Part shown: positions 1-10,509 of the stretch, in pieces
How the letters are laid out: the number at the start of each line of letters is the position of its first letter
Position numbering within the stretch: position 1 is the first letter of the stretch
Assembly (NCBI RefSeq): GCF_910592395.1
Contig: NC_088308.1
Coordinates: forward strand, 22,831,501-22,895,500
Source of the DNA: Lineus longissimus
Taxonomy: Eukaryota > Nemertea > Pilidiophora > Heteronemertea > Lineidae
Length of the DNA: 64,000 nt
Reading direction: 5' to 3'
The notes under the pieces: model-generated
What the model saw: only the letters and a program-made list of their open reading frames with translations
What the model was told of the DNA's origin: nothing
Database searches by the model: none
Position numbers and translations under genes: made by a program

Positions 1-392
1 TGTATTGACAAGAAGGTGTACATGTATCATATCCCAATCTTGGTACAGTCTTGATCTTCATGGGCACTCTATAATGTACCCAATGGCATCCTCGTTGTCG
101 TTGCAGGGGCCCCTTGCCTTCACCAAAAACGGAACCCGGTTAGGAACTACACACATTCGGCAATGGCGAGGTGATGAGGCTTGTGAAAAAATTGCTGTGA
201 CCAGTTACTTGTATTTTACTGTGATACAAAATGTCAGCCTGTGGCAGACCAAACTCGTGGAAGAGGATGGTTTTTAATATTGGCACTAGTTAGCATATGG
301 TAGATACGCGGAACTGAATCTCATGTAAAGAATGGCGAAATAAAAAGACATACTTGTACGCATGGTGATTTAACCGTTTTCTGATTTTTCAG
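1..392. other. Intron or upstream sequence of the GABA-B-like gene
   Basis: No convincing exon is seen here. The tract ends in a polypyrimidine run and AG at 391-392, the acceptor of the first recognisable receptor exon, so it is most likely intronic. Confidence 0.5.
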
Positions 393-3218
393 ACAACGTT
401 AGTCATGACGTGGGAGAATATGATGATAGCAGGACGCACCCTCATATAGAATGGTACAAGGATGACAAGATCGTATGGCCTGGTTAGACTTTTATTTCTT
501 AAATAGGGTCACATCGGGTGATGTACATGTACACCAGTTACGTCATGCAACCTTAATTAGTTTCTCGATGCGACGGAAAAGGCGCACAAACTTAATCTCA
601 CTTACCGTTTTAATAGACCTAAGGCTGCTTTATCTGAATCATCACTGGCCTACATATAGGCCTATTGATTGATACTGGTCCGTGGTAAAACTCTGCATAC
701 GAAAAAAACTCTCTATGCAGATTTCGGGCGAAAGTGGGCGTTGCCCACAGCCCCCACCCCTTCCTCCTCACCCCAAGAAAGCGTATTGCTCCCCCCCTTG
801 CCCATGACCAAAAAAATTAAATGTGGTCCTGGAATTATTCGACGAATAACTTCTTAAATTTCGTAGGTGGATATCCGCCGAAGGATAGTTTCGAGCGTCG
901 AGAAGAGACTACAGTCCTCCCGCTCGCCTTGACTGTGGTCATCAACTGCCTGTGTCTGTTTGGAGCAATGACGGCCGTGGGATTCCTGGCGTTTAATATA
1001 CACCAGAGAAACAACAGGTAAACATAAGATGATAAGAGGATAATTAGTAATTTACGAAGACAAAAACCCATTTTACTCCACGTCTGCTGATGATAGGTCA
1101 ACTCACAAGAAAATGGTGAAAATAAATCGTCTTCCGGATCTCGCCAGGTGTATTCATCTCGAGCGAATTTGCATTTATTTCCCATCACTGTAATTTCAGG
1201 GTGATAAAGATGTCATCCCCAAGATTGAATAACTTCATTTGTATCGGTGCAATCATCATGTACGCGTCTGTCATCCTAGCCTCTATCGACTCACGATGGG
1301 TAACGGTGGATGCCTACGCAATACTTTGTAACGTAAGTGGCATATTCTATGTTACGAAGAGTTATGACAAATAGTGTCACGAAATGTTTGATGAAACGTA
1401 GGTGGCATATTCAGTGTAACGTAAGACCAACGCTGATCTTTTAACAAAGGTATCGTACATTCTAACCAATCTGTTTATTGCGCGGCCCCCATTTCAGGTG
1501 CAAGTGTGGCTGACGAGTGTGGCCTTTACCATGGCTTTCGGCGCCGTCTTTGCAAAGATGTGGCGGGCACACATGCTGTTCACGAATGAGGCGCTCAAGA
1601 AAAAAATCATTCGAGACCATCACTTGTTTGCCATCATCTCTCTACTGATCGGTTGTGATGCCCTCGTGCTTGGCCTTTGGATGGGGTTTGATCGGCTCAG
1701 AAGCTTTACGTTACAAGCAGAGAGTCGGGTAGGTTGTTGCAATAATTGCATGTTGATGGCACGACCCGCTAACAAGTTTTGGGTTATCTGCAAGGACCTA
1801 TTGACTGGTTTGCCATCATGTCCCTATACTCGTGTACCGCACTAAAAGTATACCTAGTATTTTTAAGGGGTGTATTTTGGCCGTACCGCGGATTACGGTA
1901 ATGTGGAAAACGGCCCACTAATATTGACTTCAGCCCCACTCTTATGACAAATGAAACTTCAAGTTCGATCGAATTAATTCGGTACATGTTCATGATATCC
2001 TACATACATTCAGATTGACCCAAACAACGATGACCTCATCGTAGTCCCAAATTACGTCGGCTGCAGCAGTGCGTACATCAACTACTGGCAAATCGCCGTC
2101 TACAGTTACAAGGGTCTGATCCTCGTCATAGGGACCTTCATCGCCTGGGAGACTCGGAAGGTTAACATCCCGGGACTGAACGACTCCAAGAGCATATGTG
2201 TGTGCGTGTACAACATCACGGTGCTAAGTGCCTTTGCCGTCCCCATCAGTCACATCCTGACACACGAGCAGTACACCGTGCGCTACGGTCTCATATCCGT
2301 TTTGGTCATATTCTGTACCACACTGACTCTCCTGTTGATATTTGTCCCAAAGGTACGTGATCGCCCAGTTTTTTAATGGAGTCGCAGTAGGTAGTTTTTG
2401 TGATGACGTCTGACCCAAATTCATTAAGGCCAAAACTTTCTTAATCCAGGCTACGACCAACCAATGGCGATATACAGGTATATATGGCATGAGATCACAG
2501 ACATGATGTCAGCATGCCTTATGTATCAGAAATGCACCTCCAATCGAGCATTTTCCCGATTGTGTGACGCTTATGAAAACGTAATCTATTCTAAACTAAA
2601 TTTAAAGCCACTGGGTTTTGTAAGACTTTCTCTGATGCTTTCACACCGGTCACGTTTTTTACAGGCGATGTTGAAGGTAAACAAGGTCACAATTGGCCGG
2701 TTCACAGCAGACGGGTCATCAATCGGTACGAAGTCTGAGCATTCTGTGACAGGAACAGAGAGATCCATTAACCTCACAACTCAAGGTAGAAACAACAGTG
2801 AGTAGGCCTAATGTCCACTAAGATATGATTCCACTAGAGTGTCTTGATTGAAATTGTCAAAATTCTGATTTACAGCAATGGCCGTTGCATAACCGCGGTT
2901 TAAGATGATGATTTGCTTCAATGAAATCACGGATGACCTTTATGTATGTACTGTACAATTTGGTCATCGTTAATTGCCCCGGGACAAGCGTTTGGACGCT
3001 CGTTGGACGTTTGCACAGAAAACGATAGCTAGAAATCTCATCCACATAGCTTTAAGTTTTGTATACATGTACCAGTTCCGTCATCATGACCAGTGTTGCT
3101 TCTGTCTTTATCAGATTCAAGAATCGCGGATGGAAACTCCACGACGTCGCTCTCGGTGATCACAGTTAGACCAGCCAAAAGCAGCCGGGGGTGTCTCGTA
3201 GAGGAGTTGACGACGTGA
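393..3218 (+). CDS. GABA-B-type metabotropic receptor, class C GPCR, 3' portion (7 exons)
   Basis: The C-terminal 388 residues of a plasma-membrane G-protein-coupled receptor. Exons read at 393-482, 867-1017, 1200-1332, 1498-1728, 2014-2352, 2665-2785 and 3115-3218 (TGA), all with GT-AG ends and continuous phase. The first exon gives the pre-membrane segment ending IEWYKDDKIVWPG, which splices to GYPPKD just before TM1, as in GABA-B receptors. Seven hydrophobic segments follow: TM1 in exon 2, TM2 in exon 3, TM3 and TM4 in exon 4, TM5-TM7 in exon 5, with TM7 ending IFVPK. A Cys in extracellular loop 2 (VGCSSAYINYW) is kept. Family knowledge: such receptors bind ligand in an N-terminal Venus-flytrap domain and couple to Gi/o. 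That domain would lie upstream of the window. The tail after TM7 is only about 75 residues, Ser/Thr-rich, with no visible coiled coil. Subtype (GABBR1, GABBR2 or an invertebrate-specific paralogue) cannot be decided. Confidence 0.88.
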
Positions 3219-3731
3219 TCGATTGATAAAACATTGCAAGGAATTATAACATCCAATCTGGAAATGTCATTTTACCCAGCTAGTAACTGACATCTCTGAA
3301 TCAACAAAGCGGTCCCGTTCGGTTATGACAAACACGTCTGAACATTTCGGGCATTGAATGGTAACAACTAAGTATAACATCGGAAAACATTTATTTAGTC
3401 GTACTATATCACTTGGGAACACTTTCTCCATTACTTGGTCACACGCCGGATATTGTATTTGGCAATATTGAATGTTGTTAACATCATCCAATCCGTTTAC
3501 TGGTGTTGACAGATCGAACTTCACAAATAATAATCTCTTAGAAACACTGATGGGAGTTTTCTTGTTTTTGTGACGGGATGTAATGAAAATAGTTGGGAGT
3601 AAATATCGATTAAGAACATGTAACTAGTTGTAGAATGTAGTTCCTAGGAAGTAATGTTCAAAGGAATTTCAGTCTCGTTCTGCTGCTTGTCAGAGTTCTC
3701 CGAGATGCTATAAACTGCTCTTTTCCTTGAA

Positions 3732-3737
3732 AATAAA
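3732..3737 (+). promoter_or_regulatory. Candidate polyadenylation signal of the GABA-B-like gene
   Basis: AATAAA lies about 510 bases after the receptor stop codon, in the 837-base interval before the convergent SLC22 stop. It is the best canonical hexamer I see for this gene. The rest of 3219-4055 holds no gene I can support and is probably the two opposing 3' UTRs. Confidence 0.45.
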
Positions 3738-4055
3738 TGAAATATCTGTTATTGCAAGACCTTTTTCAAACAGAAAAACAAATAAGGTAAGGTGGTATGA
3801 TTATCGTTCCGGTACAATTATAGTATTTGTGTGCATTTGTGTGTACTGTCCGCGGTTTTTTTCACTGTAATGCAGCTCCACCTGCGATTGGCACGATTAG
3901 AACCAAGAGGGAACGAAATCCGAACAATGCAGAACGCCAAACCAACAAAGTTGCTGACATTCTTTTTCACAGCCCACTATAAAGATTCCGAAGAACACTT
4001 TGCCCGAAAAAAGTTCCCACCAGTTTGGCAACATGACCACGAGATACATGTAGAC

Positions 4056-7000
4056 TTACATATCAATGGCTTCCGCCTCTGCTATGGTTTCGGGTAAATG
4101 CTTTCTGAAAGTCTCTGGCAGGAATAGGCTGAGGATGCCGGCAATGACACAGAGCGTTCCAAAGACGATCAGAGGAAGAACATCCGAGTAAGGGCCATCT
4201 ATAAGTTCGCCCTAGAATGAAACGTATAGTTTTACCAGAAGGAAGAGAGAGGTTCCCCTTGTTTTTCTTAAATCTATTATAATACACAGTCACGCTCAGC
4301 TCAGGAGATGAGTTCTAAAAATGTTCAAGATATATATCGTTATTTTTTGTTTCCTATATTGACTGGAAAACTTTGAAATCAGGGCTGGCCGAATAAGACG
4401 GAGCCACAAGGCCAAGACACCTAATTGGCCCCTAACCGCAGTGGCACGCAAAAACACTCATCCCGCCTTGGAGGGGGTATACATAAAAACTACCTAAAAT
4501 AAGCTATTGGTCGGTGCTCGGGAACAAATTGACAGGTGACAAACTGGCTAGCAACCGAACTTGTACTTACCAGGTCTGATATATAGGGTGATATCATATT
4601 GCCAACCCGAGCACACATCCCGCATATCCCGACGGCTCTGTTCCTGAGTGGGGTTGGGATGACTTCGGCAGTGTAGACATAGACCGAGGCAAATGCAGCA
4701 GATGCACCGAATTTACCAATTGTAGATAAAGCAGTTATTACCCACTCGGTGCCTGAAAGAAGTAAAGCGAGTTTGTTTGTGTAAAATGAGTGTTTTTAGA
4801 GAAGGTGATAGCAATGGTGAGACGAAGTGACGATGACGATGGCGAAGACGATGACAATGACAATGACGATGACGATGCTCATGAAGATAACAATGATAAT
4901 GATATTAATGATGATGACGACAATGTTGTGATGAAATGTCGATAACGATGATGAAATGGCGATTATGCGTTTGCACATACATACGTTTGCAAGAAATGAT
5001 TTTTTCCGCACTGCGGTGTCACTGTGACAGCCCGAAAAGACAAGCAGTTGCCACACTCTTGAACCAGACACACTGCAAGAACAATTCCTCTTTTAATACG
5101 GCGCACTAGTTGAGAACCTATTCTGAAGGAGACAAATCTTATCAAAACTTACCGTCATTTCCAAAGAGGACAACGAACACAGAAGCTACACAGGCAACTC
5201 CTCCAAGGAGCATGCAGAACGTGTGAGGGATTTTACGGCCCAACTTGTAGGGGGCCAGTAGAGCAAATAAGTACGCTGGTACTTCGATCAGTGACATGAC
5301 CAGGTAGTTGATGTATAGATCACCAGAGAGATTACCAGAATTCAACGCCAAACCATAAAATGCTGTGGATATCGCTACCCTGAAACACATAAACGCATTT
5401 AGTTAATAAAAGTCACAGGGGCAGAGGGTAAATGTCGCCCCATTTAGTCGGTAAAAGGCCAAGACGTGTTCATTCTTGCAATTTATATTTGCCCTTTTTT
5501 GCTCCAAAAATGCGCTGTGCTCTCGTCCTGCTCGGTCATAACGCTACCAGGTTAGGGAAATGTTATAAGGGAAGGGCATCATGTATCATAGATATTGATA
5601 GCAGCTATGAGCTCAGAAATCTAGCACTCTAAACTAACCAGTTGAGTATCAAGATGAACAGACGTATCATACAAGTCCTGCTTTTCGCCAGATGGATTAA
5701 GCTCTCTTCTTTCACGTGATGTCCGGGTTGTTCCACGTTCAGTTCTTCAATGTACATCTCAGGTAACACCCTCTTATTGACGCGCGCAATCTTTCTAATT
5801 ATCTTGATTGCTTCTGGCTTTCGGTCCTTTGCTAGCAACCATCTTGGAGATTCTGGTATAAGCCTGAAAACACACAGAAATAGACATAAATGAAGTTGGC
5901 CTATATATGGTGCAGTTAAACCAACCTTCAGACTTTCGGCATTTATCAGCCTTTCAACGAGGGCAATATGGATTTTTGAATCCGGAGGATTGTCATGTTG
6001 CCCAAGGCCTTAGGCCAAGGGTGTACTACATTGTACATGTAATCTAAAAAAGCCCGTTGAGAATATTCTACAGAACTGCACCTTTCCCGAAAAAGCCCAA
6101 ACGCTGCATTGAATCGTAAATAATTGTTTCTACAATGTTTATGGTCATACATACCACCAGTATGATATGAGCAAGGCAAAGAAACTTGACGTAACGAGTG
6201 TCAGATGCCGCCAGTTTCTAATGAAGTATGCAAATAAGGTCAATGATGATACCCCGATGGCATAAAAGAAGTTCAGGCAGATTCCCACCAACTGCCGCTT
6301 GGACGGACCAACCATTTCCATCACTGGAAGGTGAAACAAAGAAAAAATGCTCAATAGATTTCGAAAGCAAACCTTCTTTTATCTCAAATACAAACATGTC
6401 GTGTCTGGTAGCATTTATACAGGGCGTTTATAAAACATCCCACGTGCAAGGTTGAATATATGGTGAATAATTATCTACCTTAAGCGTAATGACTCCTAAA
6501 TAAGTCTGACAGCGCAATGACGTGGAAATGATTATGGAAGTCCTCGCACTCATTCTGAAATTTGGTGTTTATTGTGCGATCAAAATAAATAAATTTGTGA
6601 ATCAAATGATTCCTTTGGTCATAGTCCAGTCATTATATTACGACAATTAAGTTTTACACCAAGATTTTACACGCCGGGTCGACACAATAAATTATGTTTT
6701 TGCACAAACAGTTCGGAAAATAGTCTGTATTAGTATGTAATTCCTGATACCATCAGTTCAAAGCACCAATTTCACTCTTCTGTCTTACCTAGGACGAAAG
6801 TAGCTGAATAAGCGAATGTACCACCAACAGCGATCAGAAATCTCATAACGATGAAGGAATAAACCTCGGGAACGAGGCCACTCGTTATGCCCGCTAACCC
6901 CTGCAAAGCGACACCGCAAAGTAGCGCCTTCCTCCGACCAAACCTGAAACGTTACGAGTGGAAAGGAAATGGTATATGCCTTGAAACGTTAGGAGTGGAA

Positions 7001-8814
7001 AGAAAACGATATAGGCCTTTATACTGTGACCATCTTGAACTTCAGATCAACACTCGGCGCATGTGCCTAAACCCTTCTACTAAAAATCATGGATTCAAGA
7101 GAACAAACTCCATTAAGAGTCCCCCCCAAAAAAGCAAACTAATATATATTGTCCGCGCTTAAAACGTGGTCAGTTGATTATACCTGTCCGACAGTTCGCC
7201 ACCTATCACACCTCCTACCAGCAAGCCCAACATGAAGGCCATGTTAGCATTTGAACGATAAATCATTCTTTCACACACCAAGTTGAACTGAAAAGAATTG
7301 AAAAGTGTTTAAGAAAGACCATAGACGGGGGCCAAGTATATTGACTCAGCCGTGACCAGCCGGGATCTCTCGATGGGGCGAAACTCTTCCAACTGCGCGA
7401 CCGCTCCCCAATACCAACCTGTCAATACATACATACGTGCAGCGGATGCAATAGCGTAATGTAAGGTAGGAGCCGAGATCAGGGCCCCGATAAAACAATC
7501 CATCCGCATTCTTACCTCCATCACAGCTGATGGTGTAAAGTAGGTCTGGTCATAAACCCAAGATGAACATCTCGTCTCGTTGCCGTCCAAATCGTACATA
7601 GTACATTTCGAACCTACTGGAACGGTTGCATTTATCATTTGTTCGTGAGCAGCATTCTGAACTACGTATGTATCGTTCTCCCATCCTGGCAGCGAGCACC
7701 TGCAAGTATCAATGTTTATTCTGAACTGTATGCCTCATTCTCCCATGGCAGCGAGTACCTACAAGTAGGCTATCAATGCTTATTCTGAACTGCCTTGCCT
7801 CGTTCTCCCATGGCAGCGAGTACCTGCAAGTAGGCTATCAATGCCTATTCTGAACTGTATGCCTCGTTCTCCCATGGCAGCGAGTACCTGCAAATAGGCT
7901 ATCAATGCTTATTCTGAACTGTATGCCTCGTTCTCCCATGGCAGCGTGTACCTGCAAGTAGGCTATCAATGCTTATTCTGAACTGTGTGCCTCGTTCTCC
8001 CATCCTGGCAGCGATCTTGCCGACACGCGATGCATGTTGATATTCAGAGTAGTGTGCACTGAGATCGTCAGTCGCTTTATATAGGGGAGACCGGGGCTAG
8101 TTCGCCTACATATACTTTTCACAATAATGGTCATATTTCTCACATTTTTTGTTGAAGTAGGCGAACGTTTGTTGGTGGAAATCCACCCCGGTGCATTGGT
8201 ACCGTGTACATGTACAGGCTACATAAACCAGAACGGCCACTTGAACATCACTCACGCCGACCCCGCGACGGAATTGTGGTGCACCATAAATCAACCAATC
8301 AAAACATCGGATCTCGTGAATTATGCCACGGCATAAATAGGAATTGTGGACGGAAGTGCGATTTACGTCGCACCGTAAAAAAACGATTGCCACTTTCTGA
8401 TTGGTCGAATTATGCCACACCACAATTCCTATTAATGCCGTGGCACAATTCTGAATAATGCCGCGGCATAATTCACGAGATCCGATGTTTTGATTGGTTG
8501 ATTTATGGTGCACCACAATTCTATTTATGCCGTGGCATAAATCTGAATTTTGTCCACTCGCGCCAGCCATATGCGACTCATGAATTCGCCGACTCTGCGT
8601 CTATAGTTTCGAACTGAGCGTTCATGGGGAAAGATAGGAACTTCGTAAGAATGTTGTTATACATATACCTGTATTCTCTCTTTCCCAGCACAAAAACGGG
8701 CAACATTCCCATCCAAGCTGAGAAGATAATACGAAATGCTGCAGCGAAAAATACGATATTCTGTATCTTCCCGAAATCGCCCAAAATTGCGAGGATCGAG
8801 TCGAAGGAGACCAT
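4056..8814 (-). CDS. SLC22-family organic ion transporter, MFS (9 coding exons, proximal first exon)
   Basis: Plasma-membrane carrier for organic cations, anions or zwitterions. Coding exons in transcription order: 8814-8669 (ATG), 7699-7516, 7287-7184, 6943-6789, 6323-6155, 5863-5639, 5379-5153, 4752-4571, 4211-4056 (TAA). All junctions are GT-AG and phases agree, giving 515 aa, normal for the family. Start MVSFD with a hydrophobic TM1, then a large extracellular loop with several Cys and N-glycosylation sites (NAT, NDT, NET). The MFS loop motif GGELSDRFGRRKA spans exons 3-4. The family signature W-L-I-P-E-S-P-R-W-L opens exon 6. AEVIPTPLRNRAVG is in exon 8 and FLPETFRKHLPET in exon 9. The gene converges with the GABA-B-like gene. 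Substrate cannot be predicted. An equivalent first exon lies at 10364-10509. The intron between exons 7 and 8 carries a GAY-type microsatellite. Confidence 0.92.
4796..4945. repeat. GAY-rich microsatellite in an SLC22 intron
   Basis: Runs of GACGATGAC/GATAATGAT trinucleotides. Open frames across it, including a Val/Ile-rich one on the minus strand, come from the repeat and are not genes. Confidence 0.85.
7690..8015 (-). repeat. Tandem ~65-bp repeat copying the SLC22 exon-2 splice acceptor
   Basis: About five extra copies of a roughly 65-bp unit sit directly upstream, in the transcription sense, of exon 2. Read on the minus strand each unit contains a CTTGCAG acceptor and then a diverged copy of the first 45-50 bases of exon 2 (GTACTCGCTGCCATGG against the true GTGCTCGCTGCCAGGATGG). 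Copies recur near 7749, 7813, 7878, 7945 and 8009. They are more alike to each other than to the true exon. Confidence 0.88.
8271..8521. mobile_element. Palindromic MITE-like element in the SLC22 first intron
   Basis: An inverted repeat with arms of about 68 bases: 8271-8338 against roughly 8454-8521, nearly perfect apart from one or two mismatches near the inner end. Outer ends read GAATTGTGGTGCACC and its complement. Inside and just beyond are several 10-base palindromes of the form TGCCRYGGCA. No coding capacity. Open frames on both strands here are artefacts of the palindrome. Confidence 0.8.
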
Positions 8815-9188
8815 CGTCTGGATTTTAAGCAAAAGCCTTTCTCTGTCAGAAACATCATGTATGGTCATTTAGTATGGTTACTCTATATAAGAGACTATAA
8901 TTATTTCCTAGCTATTTGAAGCTATATTTCATTATTATTATTCATACATTTGAAAGACTCTTATCATATTCACACAATAGTGGGTAGACCTATTGCCAGT
9001 TGTATTGTACATGTATATTCAAATTACATTGTACATGTATAAAGGCCTACATATTTATGGATTGTTGTATAGAATTTGGAGAAAATAGAACATATGACAA
9101 GAGGAGACATGATCAGAAGCCACAGACGACCAGACAATTGTGACGCGGGACCATACATACGCAGGATCTGGGGGAGGCAATGGTCAAG

Positions 9189-10164
9189 TATGGGCGGTTA
9201 TTTCCGCATAAATAGAGGTTGTCTCAAATAGACATTTTATGTCGTGTTATGACTTGAATAGACGTTTGGTGGCGCTCGTTTTAACGGAGACGTATCTGAA
9301 ATAAACATATTGTGTCGTATCTCAAATAGACATACACTCAAATAGACGTTTGGTGGCGCTCGTATCTCAAATAAACACTATTGTCGTGTTTTCAGCGTTT
9401 TGTGTATAACTCAAATAGACGTTTGGTGTTGCTTTTCAAATAGACATACACTCAAATAGACGTTTGGTGGCGCTCGTATCTCAAATAAACATATATTGTC
9501 GTGTTTTCAGCTTTTTGTTAATAACTCAAATAGACGTTTGGTGTCGCTTTTCCGCAAAAATGGAAGTTCCCCAAATAGACGTTGTGTGGCGCTGGAATCA
9601 ATTTTAACGACGGCAACAGCGATATTGACATTATCATTTCGGTAAGCGGCGGCACTATTGCATGTATTGCATGTACATTTAATGTACTTGTTTCTCTCTT
9701 CTTCTGCCATAGCTAAATACACTGACAATCCAATTACAATTAAAATGAAATGGTATTAAGTCTCGAATTTCCTTAGATACGCGCGCAAATAGCCATGTGC
9801 ACTGCTTAGAGCAATAACAATAATATCGTCGTGGCAGATAAACCAATTCCAAACTTGCTCCAGAATTGCCGCACGCCAGCGCCACCAAACGTCTATTTGA
9901 GTGTATGTCTATTTGAAAAGCGACACCAAACGTCTATTTGAGTTATACACAAAAAGCTGAAAACACGACAATATATGTTTATTTGAGATACGAGCGCCAC
10001 CAAACGTCTATTTGAGTGTATGTCTATTTGAGATGCGACAGAATATGTTTATTTCAGATACGTCTCCGTTAAAACGAGCGCCACCAAACGTCTATTCAAG
10101 TCATAACACGACATAAAATGTCTATTTGAGACAACCTCTATTTATGCGGAAATAACCGCCCGTA
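9189..10164. mobile_element. Foldback (FB-like) transposable element, 976 bp, with 6-bp target duplication
   Basis: The left end TATGGGCGGTTATTTCCGC is matched in inverse orientation at the right end (GCGGAAATAACCGCCCGTA). The inverted arms run about 280 bases on the right (about 9880-10164), and the left arm is longer by an extra subrepeat copy (9189 to about 9590). Both arms are built from short direct repeats around CTCAAATAGACGTTTGGTGGC and CTCAAATAAACA. The element is flanked on both sides by GTCAAG (9183-9188 and 10165-10170), a probable target-site duplication. The centre, about 9600-9880, has no transposase. It lies between the two alternative SLC22 first exons. Confidence 0.87.
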
Positions 10165-10363
10165 GTCAAGGTATCATCATGATGCCAATATGCACAGTTA
10201 GGGAAGTGGGTCTGATTTGAGTAGGCCTACAAAACCTTTTTTGTACAAGCGTAAAGTACTGCCAATACTGTACCGTGATATATAAAAGAGAGACCAGTCG
10301 ACGACTTTGTTAAACTTAATCTGGCCCTGCCTATAATAAGTCCCTTTTAGATAAACCGCATAC

Positions 10364-10509
10364 CTGTATTCCCTGCTCCCCAAGATGAATATGGAGGCCA
10401 TTGCCATCCATCCCCCGAGAGGTACACACGCTCCTCCCACAAAGTATGTTATCAACTGGGACTTTTTGAAGTTCCCCAGATGTGATATAACCTCGTCAAA
10501 AGACACCAT
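10364..10509 (-). CDS. Alternative distal first coding exon of the SLC22 gene
   Basis: ATG at 10509-10507 opens a 146-base exon coding MVSFDEVISHLGNFKKSQL and a TM1, ending SREYR. The proximal first exon (8814-8669) is also 146 bases, starts MVSFD, ends KREYR and stops in the same phase. Both splice with a final AG into exon 2 at 7699, which begins with the G that completes the Arg codon. They share LG-F-K-Q, WM-M, a VF/IF-LG pair and REYR but differ elsewhere, so they are old duplicates. Two promoters with interchangeable first exons is the simplest reading. A remnant first exon of a lost tandem SLC22 copy is the alternative. Confidence 0.72.

Noticed and set aside
1784-3524. Minus-strand frames across the GABA-B-like gene
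   Set aside because: They overlap well-supported plus-strand exons or introns and have no domain.
4796-5071. Minus-strand Val/Ile-rich open frame resembling a membrane protein
   Set aside because: It is the translation of a GAC/GAT microsatellite inside an SLC22 intron.
7690-8015. CRISPR-like or simple minisatellite reading of the 65-bp array
   Set aside because: This is an animal genome, and the units are copies of an intron/exon boundary with no unique spacers.
8106-8570. 154-codon minus-strand frame with internal repeats
   Set aside because: It lies across the palindromic element, and its peptide repeats reflect the inverted and direct DNA repeats.
9507-9888. Open frames in the centre of the foldback element as a transposase
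   Set aside because: Short, overlapping, and without any transposase motif.
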